A stretch of 64,000 bases of DNA. Origin: Azospirillum sp. B510. GTDB lineage: Bacteria; Pseudomonadota; Alphaproteobacteria; Azospirillales; Azospirillaceae. The translations under genes were made by a program, and so were the position numbers. Below are positions 25,407 through 35,912 of the stretch, in pieces. Within the stretch, counting starts at the first letter, position 1, and each line of letters opens with the position of its first letter. The stretch covers positions 3,067,001 through 3,131,000 of the forward strand of contig NC_013854.1 of NCBI RefSeq assembly GCF_000010725.1, in the 5' to 3' direction. Below the pieces are notes generated by a model. It saw nothing but the letters and a program-made list of their open reading frames with translations, did not search any database and had not been told where the DNA came from.

Positions 25407-25862
25407 TCAGTCCTCCTCGTCGAACTCGGGGTCTGGGTACTGGGGCGGGGCCTTGCCGACCGACGCAACCACCCTCGGGTAGCGTTTGCGTGGCTCCCGC
25501 TCGCCGAGGGCCAGGACCTCGACCCGGAACCGCCACTCGTCCCCGTAGTCGAACAGGAAAATCATCGCCTTCCCGACCTTCGGGAACGCCTGGACCACCG
25601 TCGTCGTCTTGACGCTGAGGGAGTCGCCGCCCTCGCCGATGTCGGCCCCCATGTCGGCGAAGAGTTCATACCGGGGCTTGGCGTCGTAGATGTGGCCGGT
25701 AAGCTTGGGGAAGAACCCGAAGGCGTGGTCGAGGTCGAAGGCGTAGGCCCGGACGATGGCCTCGGCGAGGTCGTAGAGGGAGCGGTCGCTCGGGATCTCG
25801 ATGTCCCGGTAGAGCTTGGGCCGAAGGGCGGCCCGGACGATGTGGGTGGCGGCTTCGGCCAT
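25407..25862 (-). CDS. plasmid pRiA4b ORF-3-like protein
   Basis: This 151-aa protein has the fold of PRiA4_ORF3 proteins. The N-terminus RAALRPKLYRDIEIPSDRSLYDLAEAIVRAYAF is followed by DHAFGFF, and the strong family motif FLFDYGDEWRFRVEVL lies near residues 103-118. Acidic residues dominate the C-terminus (PDPEFDEED). Such proteins are frequent on plasmids, islands and IS1096-type elements, and their molecular role is not known. It lies 36 bases after the 291-aa unknown gene and 109 bases before mrr. Confidence 0.8.
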   Translation of the reverse strand: MAEAATHIVRAALRPKLYRDIEIPSDRSLYDLAEAIVRAYAFDLDHAFGFFPKLTGHIYDAKPRYELFADMGADIGEGGDSLSVKTTTVVQAFPKVGKAMIFLFDYGDEWRFRVEVLALGEREPRKRYPRVVASVGKAPPQYPDPEFDEED

Positions 25863-25898
25863 GGCGTTGTCCTCCTGTCGGTGCGGCGGACCGCCGCG

Positions 25899-26774
25899 TC
25901 ACGCCTGCGGCAGGCTTTCGCGGATGTCGGGGACGCCGGCCAGGAAGATGGCGTCGGGCTGGTGATTGACGTAGGCGAGGAAAATGTACTCGTTCCAGTG
26001 GTTGGTGGTCGGGCCGAACTTCAGCAGGGCTTCGGCGTCCACGGCTTTCCGGCCGCCGGCCGCGGCCATCCGGGCGGCCTCGCGGGCGATATAGTCCAGG
26101 AACCGCTGCTCCGTCCCGTCCAGCACCACATAGGGCGTGGTGACCACCACATGGTGGCCGATGTCCGGAACGGGCGGGGGCAGCAGGCGGGTGTACCAGA
26201 ATTGGCCGGGCTCCCCGAGATATCCCGTCGCCGAGTGGCACCGCAGGACTCGGCCGGTCACGATGTCCTTCAACAGCACCAGCGGGCCGTCCAGGCCCAT
26301 GTGGACGTAGAACCCCATGCGGGACTCCTGCATCGGCCGGACGATGTCGGCGATCCAGGCCGGCATGCCGGTGGACTCCGCCACCCGCAGGATGCAGGTC
26401 CCCATGGTCTCCCGGCTGGACCCGAACTGGAGGTCGAAGAAGGCCCACATGTTGAAGTAACTCGCCGTCAGCGGGCTGATCGGCGGGCCTTCCGGCACAT
26501 ACTCGTCCTCCGCCTTCGCCATCGCCTTGGCGTAGCCCTTCGCCTCGGGCATGGCGGAGATCGCCTCAGCGAACAGGGACACCAGCGTCAGCCCCTGGAC
26601 GTAGAAGGCGAAGGCCGGGTCGTAACCCTGCTCTACGAGATCATTGAGCCGGCTGCCGTCGAGGCCGACCTCAATGGCACGCTCCCGGCTCGCCCGAAAC
26701 GCGGACAGGTCGATCACGTTCGACCGAATCTGGGTCGCCACCTTCCGGGCGATCTTGTCGGCGACACTTCCCAT
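25899..26774 (-). CDS. protein of unknown function in the island cargo operon
   Basis: I do not recognise this 291-aa protein. No signal peptide or obvious membrane helix is visible. An N-terminal basic helix (ADKIARKVATQIRSN) is followed by a mixed alpha/beta protein with many aromatic residues in its second half, such as GEPGQFWYTRLLPPP and NHWNEYIFLAYVNHQPD. ATG 26774 is chosen over the ATG at 26831 because an AGGAG site stands 6 bases before it. The gene lies 31 bases after the EamA transporter gene and 36 bases before the pRiA4b-like gene, so the four minus-strand genes probably form one operon. Confidence 0.7.
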   Translation of the reverse strand: MGSVADKIARKVATQIRSNVIDLSAFRASRERAIEVGLDGSRLNDLVEQGYDPAFAFYVQGLTLVSLFAEAISAMPEAKGYAKAMAKAEDEYVPEGPPISPLTASYFNMWAFFDLQFGSSRETMGTCILRVAESTGMPAWIADIVRPMQESRMGFYVHMGLDGPLVLLKDIVTGRVLRCHSATGYLGEPGQFWYTRLLPPPVPDIGHHVVVTTPYVVLDGTEQRFLDYIAREAARMAAAGGRKAVDAEALLKFGPTTNHWNEYIFLAYVNHQPDAIFLAGVPDIRESLPQA

Positions 26775-26805
26775 CTGGGCTCCTGCTGTCGGTTTGGCCC
26801 ACGCC

Positions 26806-27852
26806 TCAGTGCGGGTGGACGTGGTGGGCATCGGGGAAGTGAGCGTGCCGGTGCCGTAGTCGGCCGTGACGATGCCTGTGGGTATGCGGTTCGGTCACCG
26901 GGCCGTCGTGACCGTGCTGGTGATGCTCGTCGTGGACGTGCGGGTGATCGTGCTCGATCTCGTTGTGGTCATGCTCATGGTCGTGGTCCTCGGTCAGGTG
27001 CAGCCAGACACCGATTCCCATCAGGACCGCTGCGGTGACGAGCCCAGCCGTCAACGGCTCCCCAAAGATCACCAAGGAGACGATGCCTCCGACGAACGGG
27101 GCCGTGGAGAAATAGGCCCCGGTCCTGGCGGTGCCGATATGCCGCAGGGCGATCACGAACAGCACGAGGCTGACGCCGTAACCCAGCAGCCCGACCAGCA
27201 TGGCCGCCGCCGCAGTCGGCACGGCGGGCAGGCCGTCGCCAAGGACCGAGGCGATGCCGACATTGACGCTGCCGGCAACCAGCCCCTTGATCGTGGCGAT
27301 GTCCACGGGATCCGCCAGCGAGACCTTGCGGGTCAAGTTGTTGTCCACCGCCCACATCAGGCAGGCGGCGGCGACTGCGGCCGGTCCCCAACCAGCGGCG
27401 ATGTCCACCGCTCCACCCCAGGAGAGCACGACCGCCCCCACGACGATGGCGGCCATGCCGGCGACGAGCCGCCGGTCGAAGCCTTCCTGGAAGACGAACC
27501 ACGCCAAGAGGGCGGTTAGCACCCCTTCCAGATTGAGCAGCAGCGAGGCGGTTGATGACGGCGTTGCCGTCAGGCCGAACATCAGCAGCACCGGCCCGGC
27601 GACACCACCGGCGAAGACGGCGGCCAGCAACCAGAACCACTCGATGCCGTGGATGCTCCGCTCGTTCCGCTCCGGCGAGGCCGACAGCCCACGGGCCAGC
27701 CGAACCAACCCCAGGCCGATCCCGGAGCCGAGATACAGCAGGCCCGCCAGCATCCAGGGCGACAGGTCGTGGACCAGAAGCTTCGCCAGCGGCGTGCTGA
27801 CGCCGAAGAGCACCGCGGCCAGAATGGCCATCGTCGAACCCGCTTGTGCCAT
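26806..27852 (-). CDS. EamA/DMT-family transporter with histidine-rich C-terminal tail
   Basis: This 348-aa inner-membrane protein has ten predicted helices in two EamA repeats: about residues 7-130, with PLAKLLVHDLSPWMLAGLLYLG and LLNLEGVLTALLAWFVFQE, and about 150-285, with GAYFSTAPFVGGIVSLVIFGE. After the last helix comes a tail of about 65 residues with some two dozen histidines in HDH and HRH clusters. EamA proteins export or import small metabolites. The tail suggests binding of Ni, Zn or Co, but the transported substrate is not shown by the sequence. It is the first gene of the island cargo operon. A 12-base palindrome AAATCCGGATTT lies about 90 bases upstream. Confidence 0.85.
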   Translation of the reverse strand: MAQAGSTMAILAAVLFGVSTPLAKLLVHDLSPWMLAGLLYLGSGIGLGLVRLARGLSASPERNERSIHGIEWFWLLAAVFAGGVAGPVLLMFGLTATPSSTASLLLNLEGVLTALLAWFVFQEGFDRRLVAGMAAIVVGAVVLSWGGAVDIAAGWGPAAVAAACLMWAVDNNLTRKVSLADPVDIATIKGLVAGSVNVGIASVLGDGLPAVPTAAAAMLVGLLGYGVSLVLFVIALRHIGTARTGAYFSTAPFVGGIVSLVIFGEPLTAGLVTAAVLMGIGVWLHLTEDHDHEHDHNEIEHDHPHVHDEHHQHGHDGPVTEPHTHRHRHGRLRHRHAHFPDAHHVHPH

Positions 27853-28061
27853 AGGAGCTTCGCCCGTCCGGTAGCTGGAAACGTCCGCTCAACCAAACCT
27901 GATGGAGATGCCCAACACTGTCCAGCCCATCGGTCGCCTACAAAATCCGGATTTAAAGGCAACCGGAGTGGAGCGGGTGTGAAGGAACTCGGGCTGGCCA
28001 TACAGACCATGTCGGCCTACAGGGAACGGCGATTCGAATAAGAAGCGGAACACGCAAATCC

Positions 28062-29384
28062 TCACCCATTCTCCGCCAGCACCGAACCTGCAAGATAGAG
28101 CGAGCCGCAGATCAGCACGCGCGCCGGTTCCGGCCGGCTGGCCAGCAGGTCGGCCAGGGCGGCGTCCACCCCGTCGGCGGCGCCATGGTCACGGATGCCG
28201 CACAGCTTGGCCGTCTCGCAGGATTCCTCGGCGGTGAAGCTGGCCTCCTCGCCGGGAATCGCCACCGCGCGCAGGGCATGGGTGAAGGGGGCCAGCGGGC
28301 CCAGGAACTCGAACGGGTCCTTGCTGGACAGCATGCCGTAGATCAGCAGCAGCGGCAGGGCCGGCCGGCCGGCCGACCAATCGACCGCCTGCCGGGCCAG
28401 AACCTCGCCCGCCGAATCATTGTGGCCACCGTCAAGCCACAGTTCCCAGCCCGGCGGCAGGCTGTCGGCCAGCGGACCATGGGTCAGGCGTTGCAGGCGG
28501 GCCGGCCATTCGACGGCGGCCAGACCGCGGCGCACCGCCTCGTCGTCAACCGCCAGCGGCAGATGGTCGAGACAGGCGATGGCGACGCCGGCATTGGTGA
28601 TCTGGTGGGCGCCGGCCAATCCCGGCATCGGCAGGTCGATTTGCCGCCCGGCGCTCTCGAAGCGGAAGCCATGCGGACGCTGCTCCGCCGACCAGCTCTG
28701 GATCGGCGCGGCGATGGCCGTGGCGCGCAGGGTCAACGCCTTCAGCGCGTCGGCCTCCGGCTGCGGGGCCAGGACCACCGGGACGCCGGGCTTGAAGATG
28801 CCGGCCTTCTCGCTGGCGATCTCCAGCAGCGACTCTCCCAGGAACTGGCGGTGGTCGTAGGAGATGCGGGTGATCGCCGTCACCGCCGGCCGGTCCAGCA
28901 CGTTGGTGGCGTCAAGCCGCCCGCCCAGCCCGGTTTCCAGCAGGACCACGTCGGCCGGCACCCGGGAAAAGGCGAGGAAGGCGGCGACCGTCGTCACCTC
29001 GAAGAAGGTGATCGGGTTGCCGGCGTTGGCGACCTCGCATTCCTCCAGCAGGGCGGCCAGATGATCGTCGTCGATCAGCCTTCCGGCCAGGCGGATGCGC
29101 TCGTGGAAGTGCACCAGATGCGGCGAGGTGTAGACATGGACGCGGTGGCCGGCCGCCTCCAGCATCGCGCGCAGGAAGGCGACCGTCGATCCCTTGCCGT
29201 TGGTGCCGGCGACATGGACCACCGGCGGCAACTTCCGCTCCGGATGGTCGAGCGCCGCCAGCAGACGGTGCATCCGGTCCAGGGACAGGTCGATGACCTT
29301 GGGATGAAGCCCCTTCAGCCGATCCAGCACCGGGTCGGAACGGGTCGCGGCCTGACGGGCCGGAGAAAGGGAGGCATCGGTCAT
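28062..29384 (-). CDS. folC: bifunctional folylpolyglutamate synthase / dihydrofolate synthase
   Basis: This 440-aa cytosolic ligase joins glutamate to dihydropteroate or to reduced folates. The ATP loop HVAGTNGKGST spans about residues 57-67. SPHLVHFHERIRL and FFEVTTVAAFLAF are family blocks, and LLETGLGGRLDATNVL is the signature carrying the metal site. WLDGGHNDSAG marks the C-terminal Mur-ligase domain. The length is usual. It is the last gene of the trpB-trpA-accD-folC series, 35 bases after accD, an order conserved in many alphaproteobacteria. Confidence 0.96.
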   Translation of the reverse strand: MTDASLSPARQAATRSDPVLDRLKGLHPKVIDLSLDRMHRLLAALDHPERKLPPVVHVAGTNGKGSTVAFLRAMLEAAGHRVHVYTSPHLVHFHERIRLAGRLIDDDHLAALLEECEVANAGNPITFFEVTTVAAFLAFSRVPADVVLLETGLGGRLDATNVLDRPAVTAITRISYDHRQFLGESLLEIASEKAGIFKPGVPVVLAPQPEADALKALTLRATAIAAPIQSWSAEQRPHGFRFESAGRQIDLPMPGLAGAHQITNAGVAIACLDHLPLAVDDEAVRRGLAAVEWPARLQRLTHGPLADSLPPGWELWLDGGHNDSAGEVLARQAVDWSAGRPALPLLLIYGMLSSKDPFEFLGPLAPFTHALRAVAIPGEEASFTAEESCETAKLCGIRDHGAADGVDAALADLLASRPEPARVLICGSLYLAGSVLAENG

Positions 29385-29419
29385 GATCGTCTCTGGTCAG
29401 ATGGTCGGGAAGGAGCCGG

Positions 29420-30394
29420 TCAGTCGCCGCCGGCCTGGACCGATTCCGCCGGCTGGGCCGCAGTGGGCTGGACCGCCGGAGGCAGGATTTCGCCGTCGAC
29501 CGCCTGGGCGGCGGTCAGGTCGAGATCCTCGGCCACCGCGTCGATGCGCGGCGTCATCAGCAGACCGATGGTGCGGACCAGGGTCGGGCGCAGGTCGCGG
29601 CGGTGGACGACCATGTCGACCATGCCATGTTCCAGCAGATATTCGGAACGCTGGAAGCCTTCCGGCAGCGTCTCGCGGATCGTGCTCTCGATCACGCGGG
29701 CGCCGGCGAAGCCGATCTGCGCGCCCTTCTCGGCGATGTGGATGTCGCCCAGCATGGCGAAGCTGGCGGTCACGCCGCCGGTGGTCGGGTCGGTCAGAAC
29801 CACGATGTAGGGCAGGCCGGCTTCCTTGACCATCTCCACCGCGATGGTGGTGCGCGGCATCTGCATCAGCGACAGGATGCCTTCCTGCATGCGCGCCCCG
29901 CCCGAGGCCGGCACGACGATCAGCGGCGCGGTCTTCGCCACCGCCAGGCGGGCGGCGGTCAGCAGCCCTTCGCCGACGGCGATGCCCATCGACCCGCCCA
30001 TGAAGCCGAAGTCGAAGGCGGCGACCACGGCGGCATGGCCGCCGATCCGGCCCTCGCCCACGACGATGGCGTCGGTGCGGCCGGTCTTGGTCTGGGCTTC
30101 CTTCAGCCGGTCGGTGTAGCGCTTCTGATCGCGGAACTTCAGCGGATCGGCGACCGACTTCGGCAGCTCGACGCTCTCATAGGCGCCGTCGTCGAACATC
30201 GACTCCAGCCGCTTGACCGGGTCGAGCCGCATGTGGAAGCCGCAATGCTGGCAGACATGCAGATTGTCCTCCAGCTCGCGGTGGAACAGCATCGACTCGC
30301 AGCTCGGGCATTTGTGCCAGAGATTGTCGGGCACTTCCTTGCGGGCATAGAGCGCGCGGATCTTGGGACGGACGTAGTTGGTAAGCCAGTTCAT
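29420..30394 (-). CDS. accD: acetyl-CoA carboxylase carboxyltransferase subunit beta
   Basis: This 324-aa subunit works with AccA to move the carboxyl group from biotin to acetyl-CoA, the first step of fatty-acid synthesis. The N-terminal zinc ribbon uses Cys29, Cys32, Cys48 and Cys51 (CPSC...CQHC). The carboxyltransferase core has [29 protein letters not shown] and [17 protein letters not shown]. The C-terminus is extended with Ala/Pro/Gln-rich residues of no clear function. ATG 30394 is chosen because the family begins [12 protein letters not shown] and GAAAGG lies upstream. It lies between trpA and folC on the minus strand. Confidence 0.97.
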   Translation of the reverse strand: MNWLTNYVRPKIRALYARKEVPDNLWHKCPSCESMLFHRELEDNLHVCQHCGFHMRLDPVKRLESMFDDGAYESVELPKSVADPLKFRDQKRYTDRLKEAQTKTGRTDAIVVGEGRIGGHAAVVAAFDFGFMGGSMGIAVGEGLLTAARLAVAKTAPLIVVPASGGARMQEGILSLMQMPRTTIAVEMVKEAGLPYIVVLTDPTTGGVTASFAMLGDIHIAEKGAQIGFAGARVIESTIRETLPEGFQRSEYLLEHGMVDMVVHRRDLRPTLVRTIGLLMTPRIDAVAEDLDLTAAQAVDGEILPPAVQPTAAQPAESVQAGGD

Positions 30395-30549
30395 GGAACG
30401 CCTTTCAACGACATGGCGGTATGCCGAAGCCCGGCGCCGGCTGGACATCGGGTCCGTGCCGCACCGGGCTCTTCAGCCGTTCGTCGCCATGAGCGATCGT
30501 GTTGCAGGTGTCGTAAAGCGGTTTGCCGTCGTTGTAAACCGTCCGTCCC

Positions 30550-31410
30550 TCAGCCCCGCGCCGCGCGCACACCCTCGGCCAGTTCGCCGACGAAGCCGAG
30601 CACATCCTCGACCGTGCCCGGCTTGACCGCGCCGGACGCGTCGATCCCATCGGCCAGACGAGTGACGATGGCGGAGCCGACGACGGCGGCGTCGGCGACG
30701 CGGGCGACCTCGGCGGCCTGGTCCGGCGTCTTGATGCCGAAGCCGACGGCGACCGGCAGGTTGGTATGACGCTTCAGCCGGGCGACCGCCGCGTCGATGG
30801 CGGTGTTGGACGCGCTGGCGGTGCCGGTGATGCCGGCGATCGACACGTAATAGACGAAGCCCGAGGTGTTGCGCATCACGGCCGGCATGCGCGCCTCGTC
30901 GGTGGTCGGCGTGGTCAGGCGCACGAAGCTGACGCCGGCCGCGACCGCCGGAAGGCACAGCTCCTCGTCCTCTTCCGGCGGCAGGTCGACGACGATCAGC
31001 CCGTCGACCCCGGCCTCGCGCGCGGCGGCCAGGAAGGGCTCCACCCCATAGGCGTGGATCGGGTTGAAATAGCCCATCAGGATGATCGGCGTGTCGGCAT
31101 CCCGCTCACGGAAGCCGCGGACCATGTCCAGCGTCTTGCGCACCGTCATGCCGGCCTTCAGCGCCCGCAGCGAGGAGGCCTGGATCGCCGGGCCGTCGGC
31201 CATCGGATCGGTGAAGGGCATGCCGAGCTCGATCAGGTCGGCGCCGGCGGCCGGCAGGCCGTTCAGCACCGCCTGCGAGGTGGCGGGATCGGGATCGCCG
31301 GCGGTGATGAAGCTGACCAGACCGGCGCGTCCCTCCGCCTTCAGCGCATTGAACCGGCGGGCGATGCGGCCATCGGCCAAGATGTCGGCACTCTTCACGG
31401 CGGCACTCAC
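30550..31410 (-). CDS. trpA: tryptophan synthase alpha chain
   Basis: This 286-aa TIM-barrel subunit cleaves indole-3-glycerol phosphate and passes indole to TrpB. The signature [19 protein letters not shown] holds the catalytic Glu61. VVDLPPEED corresponds to the catalytic Asp loop, and [12 protein letters not shown] to the phosphate-binding loop. The start is GTG 31410, which overlaps the trpB stop in GTGA, so the two chains are made in a coupled 1:1 ratio. A 155-base gap separates it from accD. Confidence 0.97.
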   Translation of the reverse strand: MSAAVKSADILADGRIARRFNALKAEGRAGLVSFITAGDPDPATSQAVLNGLPAAGADLIELGMPFTDPMADGPAIQASSLRALKAGMTVRKTLDMVRGFRERDADTPIILMGYFNPIHAYGVEPFLAAAREAGVDGLIVVDLPPEEDEELCLPAVAAGVSFVRLTTPTTDEARMPAVMRNTSGFVYYVSIAGITGTASASNTAIDAAVARLKRHTNLPVAVGFGIKTPDQAAEVARVADAAVVGSAIVTRLADGIDASGAVKPGTVEDVLGFVGELAEGVRAARG

Positions 31411-32624
31411 AGTTCCACTCCCAGATGCTTGGCGACGGAGAAGATGTCCTTGTCGCCGCGGCCCGACAGGCACAGCACCATCAGGTGGTCCTTGGGCAGT
31501 TTCGGCGCGCGCTTGATCACCTCGGCAAGGCCGTGGGCGGATTCCAGCGCCGGGATGATGCCCTCGGTGCGGGCGCAGAGCTGGAAGGCGTCCAACGCCT
31601 CCTGGTCGGTGGCATAGGCGTATTCGACGCGGCCGACATCGTGCAGCCAGCTATGCTCCGGCCCGATGCCGGGATAGTCGAGGCCGGCGGAGATCGAGTG
31701 GCCCTCCAGGATCTGGCCGTCCTCGTCCTGCAGCAGATAGGTGCGGTTGCCGTGCAGCACGCCGGGACGGCCGCCGTTGATCGAGGCGGCATGGTCGAGC
31801 GGCCCCTTCTCGATGCCGCGGCCGGCGGCCTCGACGCCGATCATCTGCACCGACGGGTCGTCGAGGAAGGGATGGAACAGGCCGATGGCGTTGGAGCCGC
31901 CGCCGACACAGGCGACCAGGCTGTCGGGCAGGCGGCCCTCCAGCTCCTGCATCTGGGTCCGCACCTCGTCGCCGATCACCGACTGGAAGTCGCGGACCAT
32001 GGCGGGATAAGGGTGCGGGCCGGCGGCGGTGCCGATGATGTAGAAGGTGTCGGCGACGTTGGTGACCCAGTCGCGCAGCGCCTCGTTCATCGCGTCCTTC
32101 AGCGTGCCGCTGCCCGACGTCACCGGGCGGACCTCGGCGCCCAGCAGCTTCATGCGGAAGACGTTGGGCTGCTGGCGGGCGATGTCGGTCTCGCCCATGT
32201 AGATGACGCAGGGCATGTCATAGAGCGCGCAGACCGTCGCGGTCGCCACGCCATGCTGGCCGGCGCCCGTCTCGGCGATGATGCGGGTCTTGCCCATGCG
32301 CCGCGCCAGCAGGATCTGGCCGATGCAGTTGTTGATCTTGTGCGCGCCGGTGTGGTTCAGCTCCTCGCGCTTGAAGTAGATCTTGGCGCCGCCCAGCTGC
32401 TCGGTCAGGCGTTCCGCGTAATAGAGCGGGTTGGGGCGGCCGACATATTGCTTCAGCTGCTGGCGCATCTCCCCTTCGAAGGCGGGATCGGCGCGCGCCT
32501 CGCGATAGGCCTTCTCGACCTCCAGGATCAGGGGCATCAGCGTCTCGGCGACGAAGCGGCCGCCAAAGATTCCGAAATGCCCGCGCTCGTCGGGACCGGA
32601 GCGGTAGGTGTTCAGTTTGCTCAT
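31407..32624 (-). CDS. trpB: tryptophan synthase beta chain
   Basis: This 405-aa PLP enzyme condenses indole with serine to make tryptophan. The PLP-binding Lys96 sits in [12 protein letters not shown], the phosphate-binding loop is [11 protein letters not shown], and the catalytic Glu is in [14 protein letters not shown] 32624 gives the normal N-terminus ([16 protein letters not shown] follows shortly); no strong ribosome site precedes it. Many alphaproteobacteria carry trpF directly upstream, but here the upstream neighbour is a divergent receiver-Hpt gene. Confidence 0.97.
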   Translation of the reverse strand: MSKLNTYRSGPDERGHFGIFGGRFVAETLMPLILEVEKAYREARADPAFEGEMRQQLKQYVGRPNPLYYAERLTEQLGGAKIYFKREELNHTGAHKINNCIGQILLARRMGKTRIIAETGAGQHGVATATVCALYDMPCVIYMGETDIARQQPNVFRMKLLGAEVRPVTSGSGTLKDAMNEALRDWVTNVADTFYIIGTAAGPHPYPAMVRDFQSVIGDEVRTQMQELEGRLPDSLVACVGGGSNAIGLFHPFLDDPSVQMIGVEAAGRGIEKGPLDHAASINGGRPGVLHGNRTYLLQDEDGQILEGHSISAGLDYPGIGPEHSWLHDVGRVEYAYATDQEALDAFQLCARTEGIIPALESAHGLAEVIKRAPKLPKDHLMVLCLSGRGDKDIFSVAKHLGVEL

Positions 32625-32850
32625 CGTCTGCGGCACTGCCTGAAGTCGAAGGGAAGCTGGAGTCAGGTGGGCGGCATCGGGTCCGGACACCGGCCAGGCG
32701 CGACACCATACCGGCGGGACGCGCCGATTTGAAGCGCCGGGCCGCGGACATCCGCGAATAGCACCCGTCCGCAAACATGGAGCGGGGCTTTGCAGCGGCA
32801 AGGCCGCGCCCTTACACTGGCGCCTTCCCCATCGCGGAGCATGCTTTCCG

Positions 32851-33702
32851 ATGACGCAGCGGACGCCACCGTCGCTTCTCCCCACGGACCTCAGGCCGGC
32901 GCCCAGCCGGATTCTGGTGGTGGAGGACAGTCCGCTGAACCAGATGCTGGTCACCGCCATCCTGGCCCAGGCCGGCCATCGCGCCGAAACCGCCAACAAC
33001 GGGCTGGAGGCGGTGATGGCGGCGCAGGCCGGCGGCTACGACCTGATCCTGATGGATTTGTCGATGCCGGAGATGGACGGCCTGACCGCCACCCGCCTGC
33101 TGCGCGACCTGCCGGGGCCGGCCGGGCGGGTGCCGGTGGTCGCCATGACCGCCGACACCGACGAGGCCGACCGCGTCCGCTGCCAGGATGCCGGCATGAA
33201 CGACCATGTCGCCAAGCCGGTGGACCGCGCGCAGTTGCTGGAGACGGTGGAGAAATGGCTGAGGGCGTCCCCCCCGGACTCGCCGGCCCGCTTCGGCCCC
33301 TGCGCCCCGGCCCTCCCCGCAGCGGCGGGCGAGGTTCTCGACCGCGAGGTGCTGGCCCAGTTGGCCCAGGATCTGGATGCGGAGCTGCTGACCGACGTGC
33401 TGCGGCAATTCGTCGCCGAGACGCGGGACCGGGTGGCGCGCATCGCGCAGGAGACCGACCGCAACATCCTGACGCGGGAGGCGCACACGCTGAAAAGCAC
33501 CGCCGGCACCTTCGGCGCCCGCGCCCTGTGCGGCGCCGCCCGCGCGCTGGAGATGGCCTGCCGCGCCGCTCTGGCGGATCGGGACGGGATTGAGGGGGAG
33601 AGGAACGGGACGGCGGACACGGTGGAGGACCTGCGCGACGGCATTCCCCGGCTGGCAGGGGACGCCATCGCGGCCTACCGCGCCGCCGGATATCCTGTCT
33701 GA
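32851..33702 (+). CDS. response-regulator receiver fused to a histidine phosphotransfer (Hpt) domain
   Basis: This 283-aa cytoplasmic phosphorelay protein has a canonical receiver domain at about 19-140, with Glu25/Asp26, the phosphorylated Asp69 ([13 protein letters not shown]) and Lys122 (AKPVD). After a Pro/Ala linker an Hpt domain covers about 165-280, with the phospho-histidine His212 in [15 protein letters not shown]. It has no output or kinase domain, so it should relay phosphate between a kinase and another receiver. Its partner is not evident; the hybrid kinase at 37731 is a possible one. It is divergent from trpB with a 226-base gap in which I see no gene. Confidence 0.9.
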   Translation: MTQRTPPSLLPTDLRPAPSRILVVEDSPLNQMLVTAILAQAGHRAETANNGLEAVMAAQAGGYDLILMDLSMPEMDGLTATRLLRDLPGPAGRVPVVAMTADTDEADRVRCQDAGMNDHVAKPVDRAQLLETVEKWLRASPPDSPARFGPCAPALPAAAGEVLDREVLAQLAQDLDAELLTDVLRQFVAETRDRVARIAQETDRNILTREAHTLKSTAGTFGARALCGAARALEMACRAALADRDGIEGERNGTADTVEDLRDGIPRLAGDAIAAYRAAGYPV

Positions 33703-33754
33703 CCCGGATATGGGCCCCAACCCAGGCCTGGGCGTGATCCGAAACGTCGGCCGG

Positions 33755-33964
33755 TCACTCGACGACGCTGATGTTCACCGCGGAATCCTTGCCATTATTG
33801 CCGCGCGCGACCTCGAACTGGACGCGCTGGCCTTCCGACAGCGCATGCAGACCGGAGCGCTGGACCGCGGTGATGTGCACGAAGACGTCCTTGGCTCCGG
33901 CCTCCGGTGCGATGAAACCATAACCTTTGGTGGTATTGAACCATTTGACGGTACCGTTTGTCAT
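33755..33964 (-). CDS. cold-shock domain protein
   Basis: This 69-aa single-domain OB-fold RNA/DNA chaperone is of the CspA type. RNP1 is KGYGFIAP (about 13-20) and RNP2 is VFVHITA (about 27-33). GTVKWFNTTKGYGFI is the family signature. The ribosome site GGGGGGAGG lies 3 bases before the ATG, unusually long and close. A matching complementary sequence lies about 115 bases further upstream in the leader. The gene is monocistronic. Confidence 0.96.
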   Translation of the reverse strand: MTNGTVKWFNTTKGYGFIAPEAGAKDVFVHITAVQRSGLHALSEGQRVQFEVARGNNGKDSAVNISVVE

Positions 33965-33966
33965 GG

Positions 33967-34100
33967 GCCTCCCCCCTGGTCATTGCCGAAAAGTCACTGC
34001 GAACCATGTCTTTGCGAAGCAGATGGGTCCGGAACCACCGCCATCGGCCGCGCCGAGTCGCCTGGCAGGCAAGCTGAACCAAGACATTGTGGGGGGAGGC
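33967..34100 (-). promoter_or_regulatory. cold-shock gene leader with a sequence complementary to its ribosome site
   Basis: On the minus-strand transcript, GCCTCCCCCC (34100-34091) is perfectly complementary to GGGGGGAGGC (33976-33967), which contains the ribosome site of the cold-shock gene. The 114-base interval would form the loop. Pairing would hide the ribosome site, a layout suited to temperature-dependent translation. The rest of the 303-base gap (33965-34267) holds a small stem at 34104-34116 and the hairpin at 34213; I see no gene. Confidence 0.5.
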
Positions 34101-34212
34101 TAGCCGCAGGCTGCGGTTGCGGGCAATTCCGTCTCACGGCATAGGACAAAGGATGGTCGACTCCAGGGGCGGACTTACGACCAAGGCGACGGCATCTTGC
34201 CGAAGCGGATTA

Positions 34213-34235
34213 GCCCGTTTCCTGGGAAACCGGGC
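34213..34235 (-). terminator. hairpin after the sigma-54 activator gene
   Basis: GCCCGTTTCC (34213-34222) and GGAAACCGGGC (34225-34235) pair with one bulged C. It lies 33 bases beyond the stop of the minus-strand regulator gene. No T-run follows. Confidence 0.4.
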
Positions 34236-34267
34236 ATGGGCCGGAGGAGAACCGGCGAAAGAAAGGG

Positions 34268-35689
<1,422 letters not shown>

Positions 35690-35912
35690 GCTGGTGACGA
35701 CACGCGAGAGACAGGGACGGGACAGCTCCTATTGTCTAACAGATAATTCTGAAAATCCCACCCCTGCCCGCATGCGCGGTACGGCGAACGGACCGAATTC
35801 GCCGACGGACCGGATCTGTCGCGGCCCCGCCGCTTGCCGGGACCGGCGCGATGAATTATCAGCAGCGGGCATCGGGGCGTCGGACAGGGCGCCGGAAAGA
35901 AGGGGGTTCGCC

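Larger units (their letters stand above)
21498..28061. mobile_element. tRNA-Ala-associated genomic island (right border approximate)
   Basis: The segment lies between tRNA-Ala and the core gene folC. It contains a tyrosine-recombinase gene next to the tRNA, an IS630-type element and four non-core genes on the minus strand. I searched by eye for a second copy of the tRNA 3' end (GTTCGATCCTCC or CTCGGCTCCACCA) before folC and found none, so the right border is only where core genes resume. The disrupted integrase and missing repeat suggest a fixed, non-mobile island. Confidence 0.65.

Noticed and set aside
27649..28041. A 130-codon plus-strand frame upstream of folC that could be an island gene.
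   Set aside because: Most of it lies opposite the EamA transporter, it has no ribosome site, and its product has no recognisable features.
27880..28061. A possible right attachment repeat of the island matching the 3' end of tRNA-Ala.
   Set aside because: No copy of GTTCGATCCTCC or CTCGGCTCCACCA was found; only the weak GATTCGAA is present, which is not convincing.
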